Origin: Nitriliruptoraceae bacterium
Lineage (GTDB): Bacteria > Actinomycetota > Nitriliruptoria > Nitriliruptorales > Nitriliruptoraceae
DNA: 10,001 nucleotides
Direction of reading: 5' to 3'
NCBI GenBank assembly: GCA_007125475.1
Contig: SLDB01000028.1
Span: 1-10,001 of the forward strand
Shown piece by piece: positions 1-6,678 of the stretch (positions are counted from its first letter, which is position 1; every line of letters begins with the position of its first letter). The notes below the pieces were generated by a model. That model was given only the letters and a program-made list of their open reading frames with translations, made no database searches and was not told where the DNA came from. The translations under genes were made by a program, and so were the position numbers.

Positions 1-25
1 GACACGGACCCCGTCGAGGGGTGTC

Positions 26-72
26 CCGCCCGGCGATCCTCCGCCCGGCGATCCTCCGTCCGGGCGATCCCT
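26..72. repeat. 15-bp tandem repeat, about three copies
   Basis: Two identical 15-bp units (CCGCCCGGCGATCCT at 26-40 and 41-55) are followed by a diverged third copy at 56-72 with a C-to-T change and one inserted G. The array lies 11 bp beyond the stop codon of the minus-strand acyl-CoA dehydrogenase, so it sits in that gene's 3' flank. Bases 1-25 could fold into an imperfect hairpin (GACAC and CCC pairing with GGG and GTGTC around GTCGA), but no T-run follows, so I do not call a terminator. No gene is visible in bases 1-82. Confidence 0.8.
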
Positions 73-82
73 GTCGGCTACT

Positions 83-1813
83 TCAGACATGCTCATCCTC
101 CGACCACGTGTCACGGACGGCCTCGTCGAAGGCCTCCCGGGCGGCACCGACGGGGACGTCCGCACCGTCGACGATCTCCCCCAGGTGCCTCAGCGCCGAC
201 GTGGGTGGTACCGGCGCTCCGCGAAGCGACGCCAGGTAGCTGGTGGCGACCAACAGCGTGCGATGCTTCCCGGTGTCGGCGGCCTCGGCGGCCGCCTGTT
301 CGACCAGCAGGGTCGCCATCAGGGTGCCGCTCACCGCCCGCGCCCACGCCGCGACACCGACCTGCTGCTCCTCAACGGGCCCGGCGAGGTGCGCGCGGGC
401 CCGGTCGTGGTGGCGCTGCCAGCGGTCCTCGAGGACGTCGACGACCTCGCCGACGACGGCGCGATCGAGGGATGCCAGCCGGGCGCGGTACACCTCGACG
501 AGGTGGTCGTGCGCCGCGTCGCGCCGCAGGCACCGCAGCACGTCCAGGGCGATCACGTTCGACGACCCCTCCCAGATCGAGCCGAGGTAGCTGTCTCGTA
601 CCAGCCGCGGATCGACGAAATCCTCGATGTAGCCGTTGCCGCCACGGACCTCCATCGCCTCGCCGGTGACGTGCCGTGCGTGCTTGCACAGGGTGTACTT
701 CGCGAGCGGCGTGAGCACCCGGATCAGCCGCGCGGCGGCGTCGTCGCCGGCGTCGGCGTCGTCGAGTCGCGCCGCGCACTCCAGTACCAGGCCCAGCGCC
801 GCCTCGGTGTCGACGACCAGCGGCAGCAGGGTCGCCCGCATCAACGGCTGATCGAACAGCACGACGTCGAAGACCTGGCGACGCCGGGCGTGCTCGGTGG
901 CTTCGTTCACGGCCCGCCGCATCAACGCCGCGGCCCTCATCGCGTTCGACAACCGCGAGACGTTCACCATCTCCGCCATCTGTCGGAACCCGCGGGTGAG
1001 GTCACCGACGGGGCGCGCGTACGCCCCGTCGAGGGTGACCTCACCGGTCGCCATCGAGCGGGTACCGAGCTTCGTCTTCAGCCGGTCGATCCGGTAGGTG
1101 TTGCGGGTCCCGTCCGGGCGGATCCGTGGCACCAGGAACATCCCCAGGCCACGGGTCCCCTCCCCCTGACCGGGGACGCGGGCGAGGGTGAGCACCAGGT
1201 CGGCCGAGACGTTCGAGGCGAACCACTTCCTCCCGGTGAGCTCCCAGTGGCCGCCACGGTCAACGGCCTCGGTGGCCGTGCGCCCGACATCGGTCCCACC
1301 CTGCCGTTCGGTCATGAACATCGCCCCGGTGGCGAGTCCGTCCATCTCGGTGGCGGTCAGGGCGGCGATCTCGTCGGCGAAGCCGTCCGGGTCGTAGCGC
1401 CGCAGCACCCGTGCCGCGGAGTCCGTCATCGACAACGGGCACGCCACCCCGAACTCCGCCTGCACGTACACGTACGACAGTGCGTACTTCACCACGTGGG
1501 GCACCGGCGTCGGCCACCCGAGAACCCCCGGTCGGTGCGACATCGCGGCGAGCCCGAAGCGTGCGAACGCGACCTCGGCCAGGCGGTGGTAGGCCGGGTG
1601 GAACTCGACCTCGTCGATCCGCTCCCCTTCCGGGGAGTAGCGACGCAGCTGAGGTGGGTTGGCGTCGGCGGTCGCCGCCAGCGCGTCGAGTTCGCCGGCG
1701 GCCAGACGGCCGAGTTCCTCGAGCGGCGGGGTCAGGCGCGCACGGTCGTCGGCGCCCAGCAACCGGTCCAACAACGGTCCGAGCGCTGGATCCGCGTCGA
1801 CGAAGCTCTCCAT
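83..1813 (-). CDS. AidB-like acyl-CoA dehydrogenase family flavoprotein
   Basis: This 576-residue protein is a cytoplasmic FAD-dependent acyl-CoA dehydrogenase of the AidB-like branch, expected to form the alpha,beta double bond of an acyl-CoA and pass electrons to electron-transfer flavoprotein. Visible signatures are the flavin/substrate loop MTERQGGTDVG (167-177), GRKWFASN (194-201) opening the middle beta domain, the helix containing MEVRGGNGYIED (387-398), and SIWEGSSNV (412-420). Glu415 in that last motif aligns with the usual catalytic base. WEGS-N and the length of about 550-580 residues, against about 380 for ordinary short-chain enzymes, favour the AidB type. E. coli AidB is linked to alkylation protection, but most such actinobacterial homologues are simply metabolic enzymes, and the substrate cannot be read here. 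The start is supported by a strong GGGAGGGG ribosome site (minus strand, 1818-1825) just upstream of the ATG. It is divergent from the MaoC-like gene, which suggests a shared lipid or CoA pathway. Confidence 0.9.
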   Translation of the reverse strand: MESFVDADPALGPLLDRLLGADDRARLTPPLEELGRLAAGELDALAATADANPPQLRRYSPEGERIDEVEFHPAYHRLAEVAFARFGLAAMSHRPGVLGWPTPVPHVVKYALSYVYVQAEFGVACPLSMTDSAARVLRRYDPDGFADEIAALTATEMDGLATGAMFMTERQGGTDVGRTATEAVDRGGHWELTGRKWFASNVSADLVLTLARVPGQGEGTRGLGMFLVPRIRPDGTRNTYRIDRLKTKLGTRSMATGEVTLDGAYARPVGDLTRGFRQMAEMVNVSRLSNAMRAAALMRRAVNEATEHARRRQVFDVVLFDQPLMRATLLPLVVDTEAALGLVLECAARLDDADAGDDAAARLIRVLTPLAKYTLCKHARHVTGEAMEVRGGNGYIEDFVDPRLVRDSYLGSIWEGSSNVIALDVLRCLRRDAAHDHLVEVYRARLASLDRAVVGEVVDVLEDRWQRHHDRARAHLAGPVEEQQVGVAAWARAVSGTLMATLLVEQAAAEAADTGKHRTLLVATSYLASLRGAPVPPTSALRHLGEIVDGADVPVGAAREAFDEAVRDTWSEDEHV

Positions 1814-1944
1814 CCGACCCCTCCCACGGCCTCGTTCGACCGTAGTCCAGGCGGGGGCCGGGCCGCAGCCGACCCCGCCACACCGCCCGACGCTACGGTA
1901 CGGCCGATCGCACCCATGCCTCTCCTCCGAGCAGCAGGCCGCTT
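1814..1944. promoter_or_regulatory. Divergent intergenic region, likely two promoters
   Basis: This 131-bp gap separates two divergently transcribed genes, so both promoters probably lie here. A TACGGT hexamer (loosely like an actinobacterial -10, TANNNT) occurs on the plus strand at 1894-1899 and again on the minus strand at 1839-1844, each facing its own gene. No convincing -35 element is seen at the right distance for either. The acyl-CoA dehydrogenase ribosome site (1818-1825) is inside this region. The hexamer assignments are weak inference. Confidence 0.35.
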
Positions 1945-2859
1945 GTGCTCCGTCGCCGCCTCACCGCCTACAACACCGCGACCGCGTCCGAGAACCGGAT
2001 CCACGACGACGCCACCGCCCAACGGTTCGGGTTCACCGGGGGCCTGGTCCCCGGGGTGTGTCTGCACGCCTACCTCGCCTGGGGGCCGGCGGCGGCATGG
2101 GGGATGGAGTGGCTCACCCACGGCAGCCTCAGCACGCGGTACCGGGCCCCCACCTACGACGGCTCCGAGGTGACGACCGAGTTCGACGAGGCGGACGGTG
2201 CCTGCCGCCTCCGATCGGCTGACGGCACCGTCCTCGCCGACGGTGTCGCGGCCCTGCCGGACTCGGCACCGCCACCGCCCGACCCCGACGACTACCCGGT
2301 GCGACCCCTCCCCTCCCCGCGTCCGACGGCGTCCCCCGAGTACCTCACTCCCGGTCGTGCGCTGGGGAGCCTGGACCTGAGCTTCCCCGACGACGTCGCC
2401 GTCACCTACCTCGACGACGTCCGCGAGGTCCTGGACGTCTACCGCGACGAAGCCATCGCGCACCCGGGTTGGGTGCTGCGACTGGCCAACACCCTGCTGA
2501 AGTCGAACCTCGAGCTCGGCCCGTGGATCCACGCCTCGAGCCGGGTCCAGCACCACGACGTGGTCCGCTCCGGGGCCGCCGTCGACGTCCGGGCCCGGGT
2601 CGACGCCGAGTACGAACGTTCCGGGCACCGGTTCGTCGACCTCGACGTCGCCGTGTGGGCCGACGGCGCGCCAGTCGCCACGATCCTGCACACCGCGATC
2701 TACCTCCCCCGGCAGGTCCGCGAAGCAGCGGCGGCCAGCGACACGCCCACCACCAGCCGGGCGACCACTGGCGGGGCGACCACTGTGGAGGCGCCCACTC
2801 GCGACGCGACCACCGGCGACGTTGAACCCAGCGGAGGCTTTGGACCCAGCGGAGGCTGA
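1945..2859 (+). CDS. Double-hotdog MaoC-like dehydratase/thioesterase-fold protein
   Basis: A 304-residue cytoplasmic protein with a MaoC/hydratase-2 signature at its N-terminus: ENRIHDDATAQRFGFTGGLV (16-35) matches the N-x-I-H-x-D...A...GF...G..V/I pattern that binds acyl-CoA. A second hotdog-like half spans about 140-255, joined by a proline-rich linker (107-130). MaoC-like enzymes hydrate 2-enoyl-CoAs, but in the usual D-x-N-P-x-H motif the Asp is Ser15 and the Pro is Arg18 here, with Asn17 and His20 kept. Ordinary hydratase activity is therefore uncertain; a thioesterase or binding role is possible. The start is a GTG, chosen because the conserved motif begins 16 residues in, the ATG at 1916 is out of frame, and no better in-frame start lies between. 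Only a weak AGCAGG precedes it. Residues 261-304 are a Thr/Gly/Ala-rich, probably disordered tail built from repeats. Fold confidence is good; reaction confidence is low. Confidence 0.78.
   Translation: MLRRRLTAYNTATASENRIHDDATAQRFGFTGGLVPGVCLHAYLAWGPAAAWGMEWLTHGSLSTRYRAPTYDGSEVTTEFDEADGACRLRSADGTVLADGVAALPDSAPPPPDPDDYPVRPLPSPRPTASPEYLTPGRALGSLDLSFPDDVAVTYLDDVREVLDVYRDEAIAHPGWVLRLANTLLKSNLELGPWIHASSRVQHHDVVRSGAAVDVRARVDAEYERSGHRFVDLDVAVWADGAPVATILHTAIYLPRQVREAAAASDTPTTSRATTGGATTVEAPTRDATTGDVEPSGGFGPSGG
2824..2859 (+). repeat. 18-bp direct duplication ending at a stop codon
   Basis: Two adjacent 18-bp copies (GAACCCAGCGGAGGCTTT at 2824-2841 and GGACCCAGCGGAGGCTGA at 2842-2859) encode two PSGG peptides at the end of the MaoC-like protein. 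The stop TGA falls inside the second copy, so the duplication shaped the position of the C-terminus. Just before it (about 2760-2820) is a looser GCGACCACTGGCG-type repetition giving the ATTGG/DATTGD peptides. Confidence 0.75.
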
Positions 2860-2921
2860 GGCAGCCACCGCCGCCGCGGTGACGCCACGCCGCTCAGAGA
2901 CACCAACGCCGAGGAGGGTCC

Positions 2922-4679
2922 ATGGGGTTGCTCGGGCGCAGCCTCACGTGGGTGCGCCGGTACCTCGTCGCGTGCGTCGAGATCGACACCCGCATCCTGG
3001 CGGTGTTCCGGATCCTCGTCGGCGTGCTGATCATCGGCGACCTGCTGTCGCGCGCCCGGGGGTTCGCCACCTACTACACCGAGGCGGGGGTGGTTCCGAA
3101 CTCGCTGGCGCAGCACCACACCGTCGACCACGCGTTCTCGGTGTACTTCTTCACCAGCAGCCCCACGATCACCGCCGCGCTGTTCGTCGTCTCCGGGATC
3201 GTGGCGGTGCAGCTCATCCTCGGCTACCGCACGACGTTCGCCACGATCGTCTCGTTCCTCCTCGTCGTCTCCCTCGACCACCGCAACATCCTGCTCACCA
3301 GCTACGCCGACACCCTGTTCCGGTTCCTCGTGTTCTGGGCGATGTTCCTCCCTCTGGGGGAACGCTGGTCGGTCGACGCCCGTCAACGCTCGCGCACCCC
3401 CCGACGGCGGGTGGCGAACCTCGCCACCGCTGCGATCCTGACCCAGATGGTCTACATGTACGTCGTGAACTGGCACCACAAGCAGCAGAACGAGCTGTGG
3501 ACCTCCGGTGAAGCCACCGTCCTCATCTTCGGCCTCGACGACATGACGATCCTGTTGGCCGAAGCGATGCGTTCCTTCCCCGAGCTGCTCCGCCTCGGAG
3601 GCCTGGCCTGGTACTTCCTGCTGCTGGCTTCACCACTACTGCTGGTGACCTACGGACGGGCCCGCATCCCGCTGCTGTCCCTGCTGATGATCGGCCACGT
3701 CGCGTTCGCCGCCACGGTCCGGATCGGGGCGTTCCCGTACGTGGCGATCGCCGGGGTGCTGCTGTTCGTCCAGCCCCGCGTCGTCGACGACGCCGTCCGG
3801 TTGCTGCGGCGCTTCGGGGTCGGACGACTCGCACCACAGCGGTCACCGGCGGCACGGGCCGCAGCGTGGCTCCCGCCACCGCGCCTGGACGCACCGGAGA
3901 CCCCACCCACCGCGGTCCGCGTCGCCCACCAACTCGTCGTCACCTCGGCGATCGTGGTGGTCCTGGTGATCCCAGGGCTGGGCATCCTCCACGACGCCGG
4001 CCACCTGGGTTCGGACCCCGACCCCGACGACCTCGTGTCCGACACCACCGCGATCCTGGGTATCCGACAGCCGCCCTGGAGCGTGTTCGCCCCGAACCCG
4101 CGGCGTACCGACCGGTACTACGTGTTCCCGGCACTCACCGCTGACGGGGAACGGTGGGACGTCTACTACGACCGTCCACTGACGTTCGAGCGACCCGACG
4201 AGCCGCTCCACCGACAGTACGACCACTACCGGGAACGCTTCTACATGAACAGCGTGCGCCGTGCCGGGATGGATGGCCGCGCCAGCACCGTCCTCGCCGA
4301 GCACCTGTGCGACACCTGGGGTGCCGACCGCGGGGTCGAGCTGACCCACGTGAACCTGTACGTCGTCAACGAGACGGTGACGCGGGAGTCGATCGACGAC
4401 TTCCAGGGTCGGGAGGTCGAGACCGAGGTGATCCACCGCCACGGGTGCGGGGACAACGAACCGATGGAGATCGCCGTGCCGTACGACGACGCCACCGACG
4501 CCACCGACGGCGCCGTGGACGACCCTTCGGGAGACGCCGTGGGCGACACGGTGATCAGCCCCGCGGGAGGCACCGACGACGACGCCGTCGTCGGCGCACG
4601 CGAGACGCCGGCGACGGCGGGCGTGTCGGGGGCGGCCTGGGCGATCGGGCCGGTGAAGTCGGTGCCAGAGACCCGCTGA
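2922..4679 (+). CDS. HTTM-domain polytopic membrane protein
   Basis: A 585-residue integral membrane protein with an HTTM domain, the membrane module shared with vitamin K-dependent gamma-carboxylase. About nine hydrophobic segments are visible (roughly 24-42, 80-100, 104-118, 130-146, 166-183, 226-243, 249-265, 268-285, 336-354). Family-like stretches are SYADTLFRFLVFWAMFLPLG (127-146) and VYMYVVNWHHKQQNELWTSG (177-196). Lys187 lies where I would place the catalytic lysine of gamma-carboxylase, an unaided alignment from memory. After the last helix is a soluble domain with QPPWSVFAPNPRRTDRYY (383-400), a W-x-x-FAP-x-P motif I associate with prokaryotic HTTM proteins, then an acidic low-complexity tail (522-585). 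The substrate and reaction of prokaryotic HTTM proteins are generally unknown and I assign none. GAGGAGGG at 2911-2918 sits 3-4 nt from the ATG and fixes the start. The gene lies 62 bp after the MaoC-like gene, so co-transcription is plausible. Confidence 0.85.
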   Translation: MGLLGRSLTWVRRYLVACVEIDTRILAVFRILVGVLIIGDLLSRARGFATYYTEAGVVPNSLAQHHTVDHAFSVYFFTSSPTITAALFVVSGIVAVQLILGYRTTFATIVSFLLVVSLDHRNILLTSYADTLFRFLVFWAMFLPLGERWSVDARQRSRTPRRRVANLATAAILTQMVYMYVVNWHHKQQNELWTSGEATVLIFGLDDMTILLAEAMRSFPELLRLGGLAWYFLLLASPLLLVTYGRARIPLLSLLMIGHVAFAATVRIGAFPYVAIAGVLLFVQPRVVDDAVRLLRRFGVGRLAPQRSPAARAAAWLPPPRLDAPETPPTAVRVAHQLVVTSAIVVVLVIPGLGILHDAGHLGSDPDPDDLVSDTTAILGIRQPPWSVFAPNPRRTDRYYVFPALTADGERWDVYYDRPLTFERPDEPLHRQYDHYRERFYMNSVRRAGMDGRASTVLAEHLCDTWGADRGVELTHVNLYVVNETVTRESIDDFQGREVETEVIHRHGCGDNEPMEIAVPYDDATDATDGAVDDPSGDAVGDTVISPAGGTDDDAVVGARETPATAGVSGAAWAIGPVKSVPETR

Positions 4680-4681
4680 CC

Positions 4682-4765
4682 TGTCGGGGGCTGCCCCACG
4701 GGAGCGGCCTGACGGGGGCTGCCCCACGGGAGCGGCCTGACGGGGGCTGCCCCACGGGAGCGGCC
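4682..4765. repeat. 28-bp tandem repeat, three copies
   Basis: Three head-to-tail 28-bp units (4682-4709, 4710-4737, 4738-4765) share the core GGGGGCTGCCCCACGGGAG and differ only at the third base of the first unit (TGT versus TGA). The array starts 2 bp after the HTTM gene's stop. The period is not a multiple of three, so it is not coding. Each unit contains GGGG-GCTG-CCCC, able to form a 4-bp stem in RNA, so the array could act as serial 3' hairpins. No T-run supports a classical terminator. Confidence 0.9.
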
Positions 4766-4880
4766 TCACGGTCGGACGTTGGCACGCACCCCGGCCCACA
4801 TCGGAGGTCGCTGGATTCGGAGGGGATTCCAAGCCGCCGTGGAGCCCGCCGTGAGCGACGGCCTGCACCCTCGCCTCCAA

Positions 4881-4960
4881 GAACCGATAGGCGGAACCGA
4901 CCGATGGGCGGACCTGTCTGAGCGGACCGACCGCTCGAAGGTGGTCCCGCCGATCGGCGG
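4881..4960. promoter_or_regulatory. Operator-like cluster: CCGATNGGCGG motifs and 14-bp palindrome
   Basis: CCGATAGGCGG (4884-4894) and CCGATGGGCGG (4901-4911) lie in two adjacent similar 17-bp units. A third copy, CCGATCGGCGG (4950-4960), is the right part of a perfect 14-bp palindrome, CCGCCGATCGGCGG (4947-4960). Three related sites, one fully symmetric, 110-190 bp upstream of the protease start resemble binding sites for a dimeric repressor or activator. The adjacent two-component regulator is one candidate binder, but OmpR-type proteins usually prefer direct repeats about 10-11 bp apart, which this is not. The sites could also be repeat debris. Confidence 0.4.
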
Positions 4961-5011
4961 TACGGCGGCACGTCGACACGCCTGGCCGACACGCCTAGCC
5001 GACCGACGCCA

Positions 5012-5046
5012 CGGTTCCCGGGAGTCTTCCCCGCTCCCGGGAACCG
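5012..5046. promoter_or_regulatory. 13-bp perfect inverted repeat before the protease gene
   Basis: Arms CGGTTCCCGGGAG (5012-5024) and CTCCCGGGAACCG (5034-5046) are exact reverse complements around a 9-nt loop, TCTTCCCCG. As RNA this would be a very stable stem-loop ending 13 nt before the protease ribosome site. As DNA it is a long dyad that could be an operator. No T-run follows, and 333 bp separate it from the upstream gene's stop, so a 5'-leader or operator role is likelier than a terminator for the HTTM gene. Confidence 0.55.
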
Positions 5047-5059
5047 CGCCGACGAGCAC

Positions 5060-5064
5060 GGAGG
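5060..5064 (+). promoter_or_regulatory. Ribosome binding site deciding the protease start
   Basis: GGAGG with 8 nt to the ATG at 5073. This places the start at 5073 rather than at the TTG 294 bp upstream in the same frame, and gives a protein whose N-terminus fits the family (short cytoplasmic segment, then one membrane helix). Confidence 0.75.
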
Positions 5065-5072
5065 CAGCGCCG

Positions 5073-6383
5073 ATGCGACTCCACGACGACCACGACGACC
5101 ACGTTCCCCCACCACCGCCACACGAGGCCGGTCTGCCATCACGGGACACCCCGGCGTCGGGCGATGACCAACCCCCGCTGGTCGACCGCCGACCACGCGA
5201 GGACGGCCGGGCGTCGCCTCACCCCGCCGAACCTCGCCAGCCGGAGGAACGGCACCGGGGACGCGTGTTCGCCACAGCGCTGGTCGCCGCGGTCCTCGCC
5301 TCCGGCCTCACGCTCGGTATCAGCGAGTTCCTCGACAGCAGCACCGCTGATGGTGCTGGGGGGACTCTCCCCGACGGCGGAGCCGACGTCTCGGAACCGG
5401 GAACGGAAGGGCGGGAAGCCCTCCCCGATGGGGGGGCTGACGGGCCCGACGGCGCCGACGCCGAGACCACACCCATCACCTCCACCGTCGAGGTGGCGGA
5501 AGCCGTGGCACCGAGCGTCGCTGATGTGCAGGTGACCGTCTCCGGGCCGGGCGGTAGCACGGGTGTCGGCGAGGGCTCGGCGGTCGTGTTCGACGCCGAC
5601 GGCCATCTGATCACCAACGACCACGTCGTCGCCGGCGCCGAATCGGTCCGCGTCCGCCTCGCCGACGGTTCGTCCCACCACGCCGAGGTCGTGGGCACCG
5701 ACGAACGCAGCGACCTCGCCGTCCTGCGCATCGACAGCGAGGACCTGCCCACCCCCGCCTGGCGTGACGAGCTTCCCCGCGTGGGAGAGGAAGCGGTCGC
5801 GATCGGTTCACCGTTCGGCCTCGAAGGGACGGTCACCTCGGGGATCGTCAGCGCGCTGGACCGCACCATGCCCACCGGGGAGGTCACGCTCACCGGGTTG
5901 ATCCAGACCGATGCCGCGATCAACCCGGGCAACTCGGGCGGTCCGCTCGTCGACGCATCCGGACGCGTGATCGGGATCAACACCGCGATCTACAGCCGGT
6001 CCGGAGCGAACGACGGCGTCGGGTTCGCCGTGCCCTCCACGACCGCGGTACGCGTGGCGGAGACGTTGATCTCCGAGGGAGAAGTGGTCTGGCCCCACCT
6101 CGGGGTCGCTGGCGGCGACGTCGACGTCCGTGTCGCCGAGGCGTACGACCTCCCGGCCGACGAGGGGGCCCTCATCGCCGACGTCCTCGATGACGGGCCC
6201 GCGGCCGCAGCCGGGATCGAGGAGGAGGACATCGTGGTCGGCTTCGATGGCGAGTCGATCACCTCGATGGCCGAGCTCGCCGCCGCCGTCACACAGCGGC
6301 AGGTGGGTGACGTCGTCACCGTCGAGGTGATCCGTGGGGGTGACGAGATCGAGCTAGAAGCCGAACTCGCACCGGCGCCGTAG
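5073..6383 (+). CDS. HtrA/DegP-family serine protease, membrane-anchored, one PDZ
   Basis: A 436-residue trypsin-like protease of the HtrA (S1C) family, expected to degrade or remodel misfolded envelope proteins outside the membrane. Order of parts: His/Asp/Pro-rich cytoplasmic segment (1-64), one transmembrane helix (about 65-83), acidic Gly-rich linker (about 87-135), protease domain (about 138-335), and one PDZ domain (about 340-430). The catalytic triad is intact: His184 in TNDHVV, Asp214 in ERSDLAV and Ser288 in GNSGG. Also present are IGSPFGL (244-250) and QTDAAINPGNSGGPL (278-292). Anchor plus protease plus single PDZ is the usual layout of actinobacterial HtrA/PepD proteins. It stands 295 bp before a sensor kinase gene, and mycobacterial pepD is next to and controlled by mprAB, so control by the adjacent two-component system is a reasonable inference. 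The leader carries strong dyads. Alternatives within the family (DegS- or DegQ-like) cannot be separated. Confidence 0.93.
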   Translation: MRLHDDHDDHVPPPPPHEAGLPSRDTPASGDDQPPLVDRRPREDGRASPHPAEPRQPEERHRGRVFATALVAAVLASGLTLGISEFLDSSTADGAGGTLPDGGADVSEPGTEGREALPDGGADGPDGADAETTPITSTVEVAEAVAPSVADVQVTVSGPGGSTGVGEGSAVVFDADGHLITNDHVVAGAESVRVRLADGSSHHAEVVGTDERSDLAVLRIDSEDLPTPAWRDELPRVGEEAVAIGSPFGLEGTVTSGIVSALDRTMPTGEVTLTGLIQTDAAINPGNSGGPLVDASGRVIGINTAIYSRSGANDGVGFAVPSTTAVRVAETLISEGEVVWPHLGVAGGDVDVRVAEAYDLPADEGALIADVLDDGPAAAAGIEEEDIVVGFDGESITSMAELAAAVTQRQVGDVVTVEVIRGGDEIELEAELAPAP

Positions 6384-6406
6384 CCTGCCCAGGAGTGGTC
6401 AACCCC

Positions 6407-6420
6407 CGGGCTCGGGCCCG
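6407..6420 (+). terminator. Possible small GC-rich hairpin after the protease gene
   Basis: CGGGC-TCGG-GCCCG forms a 5-bp stem with a 4-nt loop, 23 nt after the protease stop. There is no downstream T-run. GC-rich hairpins without U-tails can terminate in actinobacteria, but a stem this short also occurs by chance in such DNA. Confidence 0.25.
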
Positions 6421-6469
6421 TCTGCGCGAGGTATGACGCTCGTGGCCACGGCAGCAGCTGCGACCGCGC

Positions 6470-6610
6470 GGCGGTGACCGCGGTGGCACCGGTAACAGCA
6501 GCGGCGCGGCGGTGACCGCGATGGCACCGGCAACAGCAGCGGCGCGGCGGTGACCGCGGTGGCACCGGCAGCGGCGCGACACGGCGGTGACCGCGGTGGC
6601 ACCGGCGGTA
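6470..6610. repeat. 38-bp tandem repeat, about four copies
   Basis: Units starting at 6470, 6508, 6546 and 6583 share GGCGGTGACCGCGGTGGCAC followed by CGG and a variable CAGCAGCGGCGC linker. The period is 38, 38 and then 37 bp, and a fifth fragment (GGCGGTAGCG) begins near 6604. Copy 2 has A for G in GCGATGG, and the linker changes in copy 4. The period is not a multiple of three, which argues against coding. The unit holds a GCGGTGACCGC dyad (GCGGT, GA-centred, ACCGC), so each repeat carries a short inverted repeat. The array fills most of the 295-bp gap between protease and kinase genes. Confidence 0.88.
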
Positions 6611-6662
6611 GCGCGGATAGTGGTCCGGGGGGCGACCGGGTCGACACGCCGGTCATTCCGAT

Positions 6663-6672
6663 GAGGAAGGGG
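6663..6672 (+). promoter_or_regulatory. Ribosome binding site deciding the kinase start
   Basis: GAGGAAGGGG ends 6 nt before the ATG at 6679. An in-frame ATG at 6661 overlaps this site and lacks one of its own, so 6679 is preferred. The frame is open further upstream only through the repeat array. Confidence 0.75.
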
Positions 6673-6678
6673 TACCCG

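Larger units (their letters stand above)
4680..5072 (+). other. 393-bp intergenic region with repeats and palindromes
   Basis: No gene is supported here. The protease reading frame stays open back to a TTG at 4779, but the translation upstream of 5073 looks like no domain and crosses the palindromes. Contents in order are a 28-bp tandem array directly after the HTTM stop, an unremarkable stretch (4766-4880), a cluster of CCGATNGGCGG motifs ending in a perfect palindrome, a long-stem inverted repeat, and the protease ribosome site. GGAACC at 4893-4898 followed 18 nt later by TGTCTGAG could be an ECF-sigma-like promoter, which is speculative. Confidence 0.6.

Noticed and set aside
1..25. Rho-independent terminator at the left edge
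   Set aside because: The possible stem needs a bulge and no T-run follows on either strand.
89..2173. A 694-codon open frame on the plus strand opposite the acyl-CoA dehydrogenase gene
   Set aside because: Its translation resembles no family and is rich in Arg/Pro/Gly, as expected for the antisense shadow of a very GC-rich gene. The minus-strand frame has clear catalytic motifs.
1732..2868. A 378-codon minus-strand open frame across the divergent gap and the MaoC-like gene
   Set aside because: It is antisense to a gene with a recognisable motif, has Gly/Arg/Val-rich composition with no domain, and overlaps the acyl-CoA dehydrogenase start.
4682..4765. CRISPR-like array from 28-bp repeats
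   Set aside because: The repeats are directly head-to-tail with no unique spacers, and there are no cas genes in the window.
3843..4979. A 378-codon minus-strand open frame across the HTTM 3' end and the 28-bp repeats
   Set aside because: It reads through the non-triplet repeat array and is the shadow of the HTTM gene; no family resemblance.
4779..5072. Upstream extension of the protease gene to a TTG start
   Set aside because: It would add 98 residues without domain character, run through palindromes and lack a ribosome site, while 5073 has GGAGG at good spacing and a normal HtrA N-terminus.
6550..6678. Upstream extension of the kinase gene into the 38-bp repeats
   Set aside because: The added residues are repeat-derived Gly/Asp/Arg-rich sequence ahead of a normal signal-anchor helix, and a strong ribosome site sits just before 6679.
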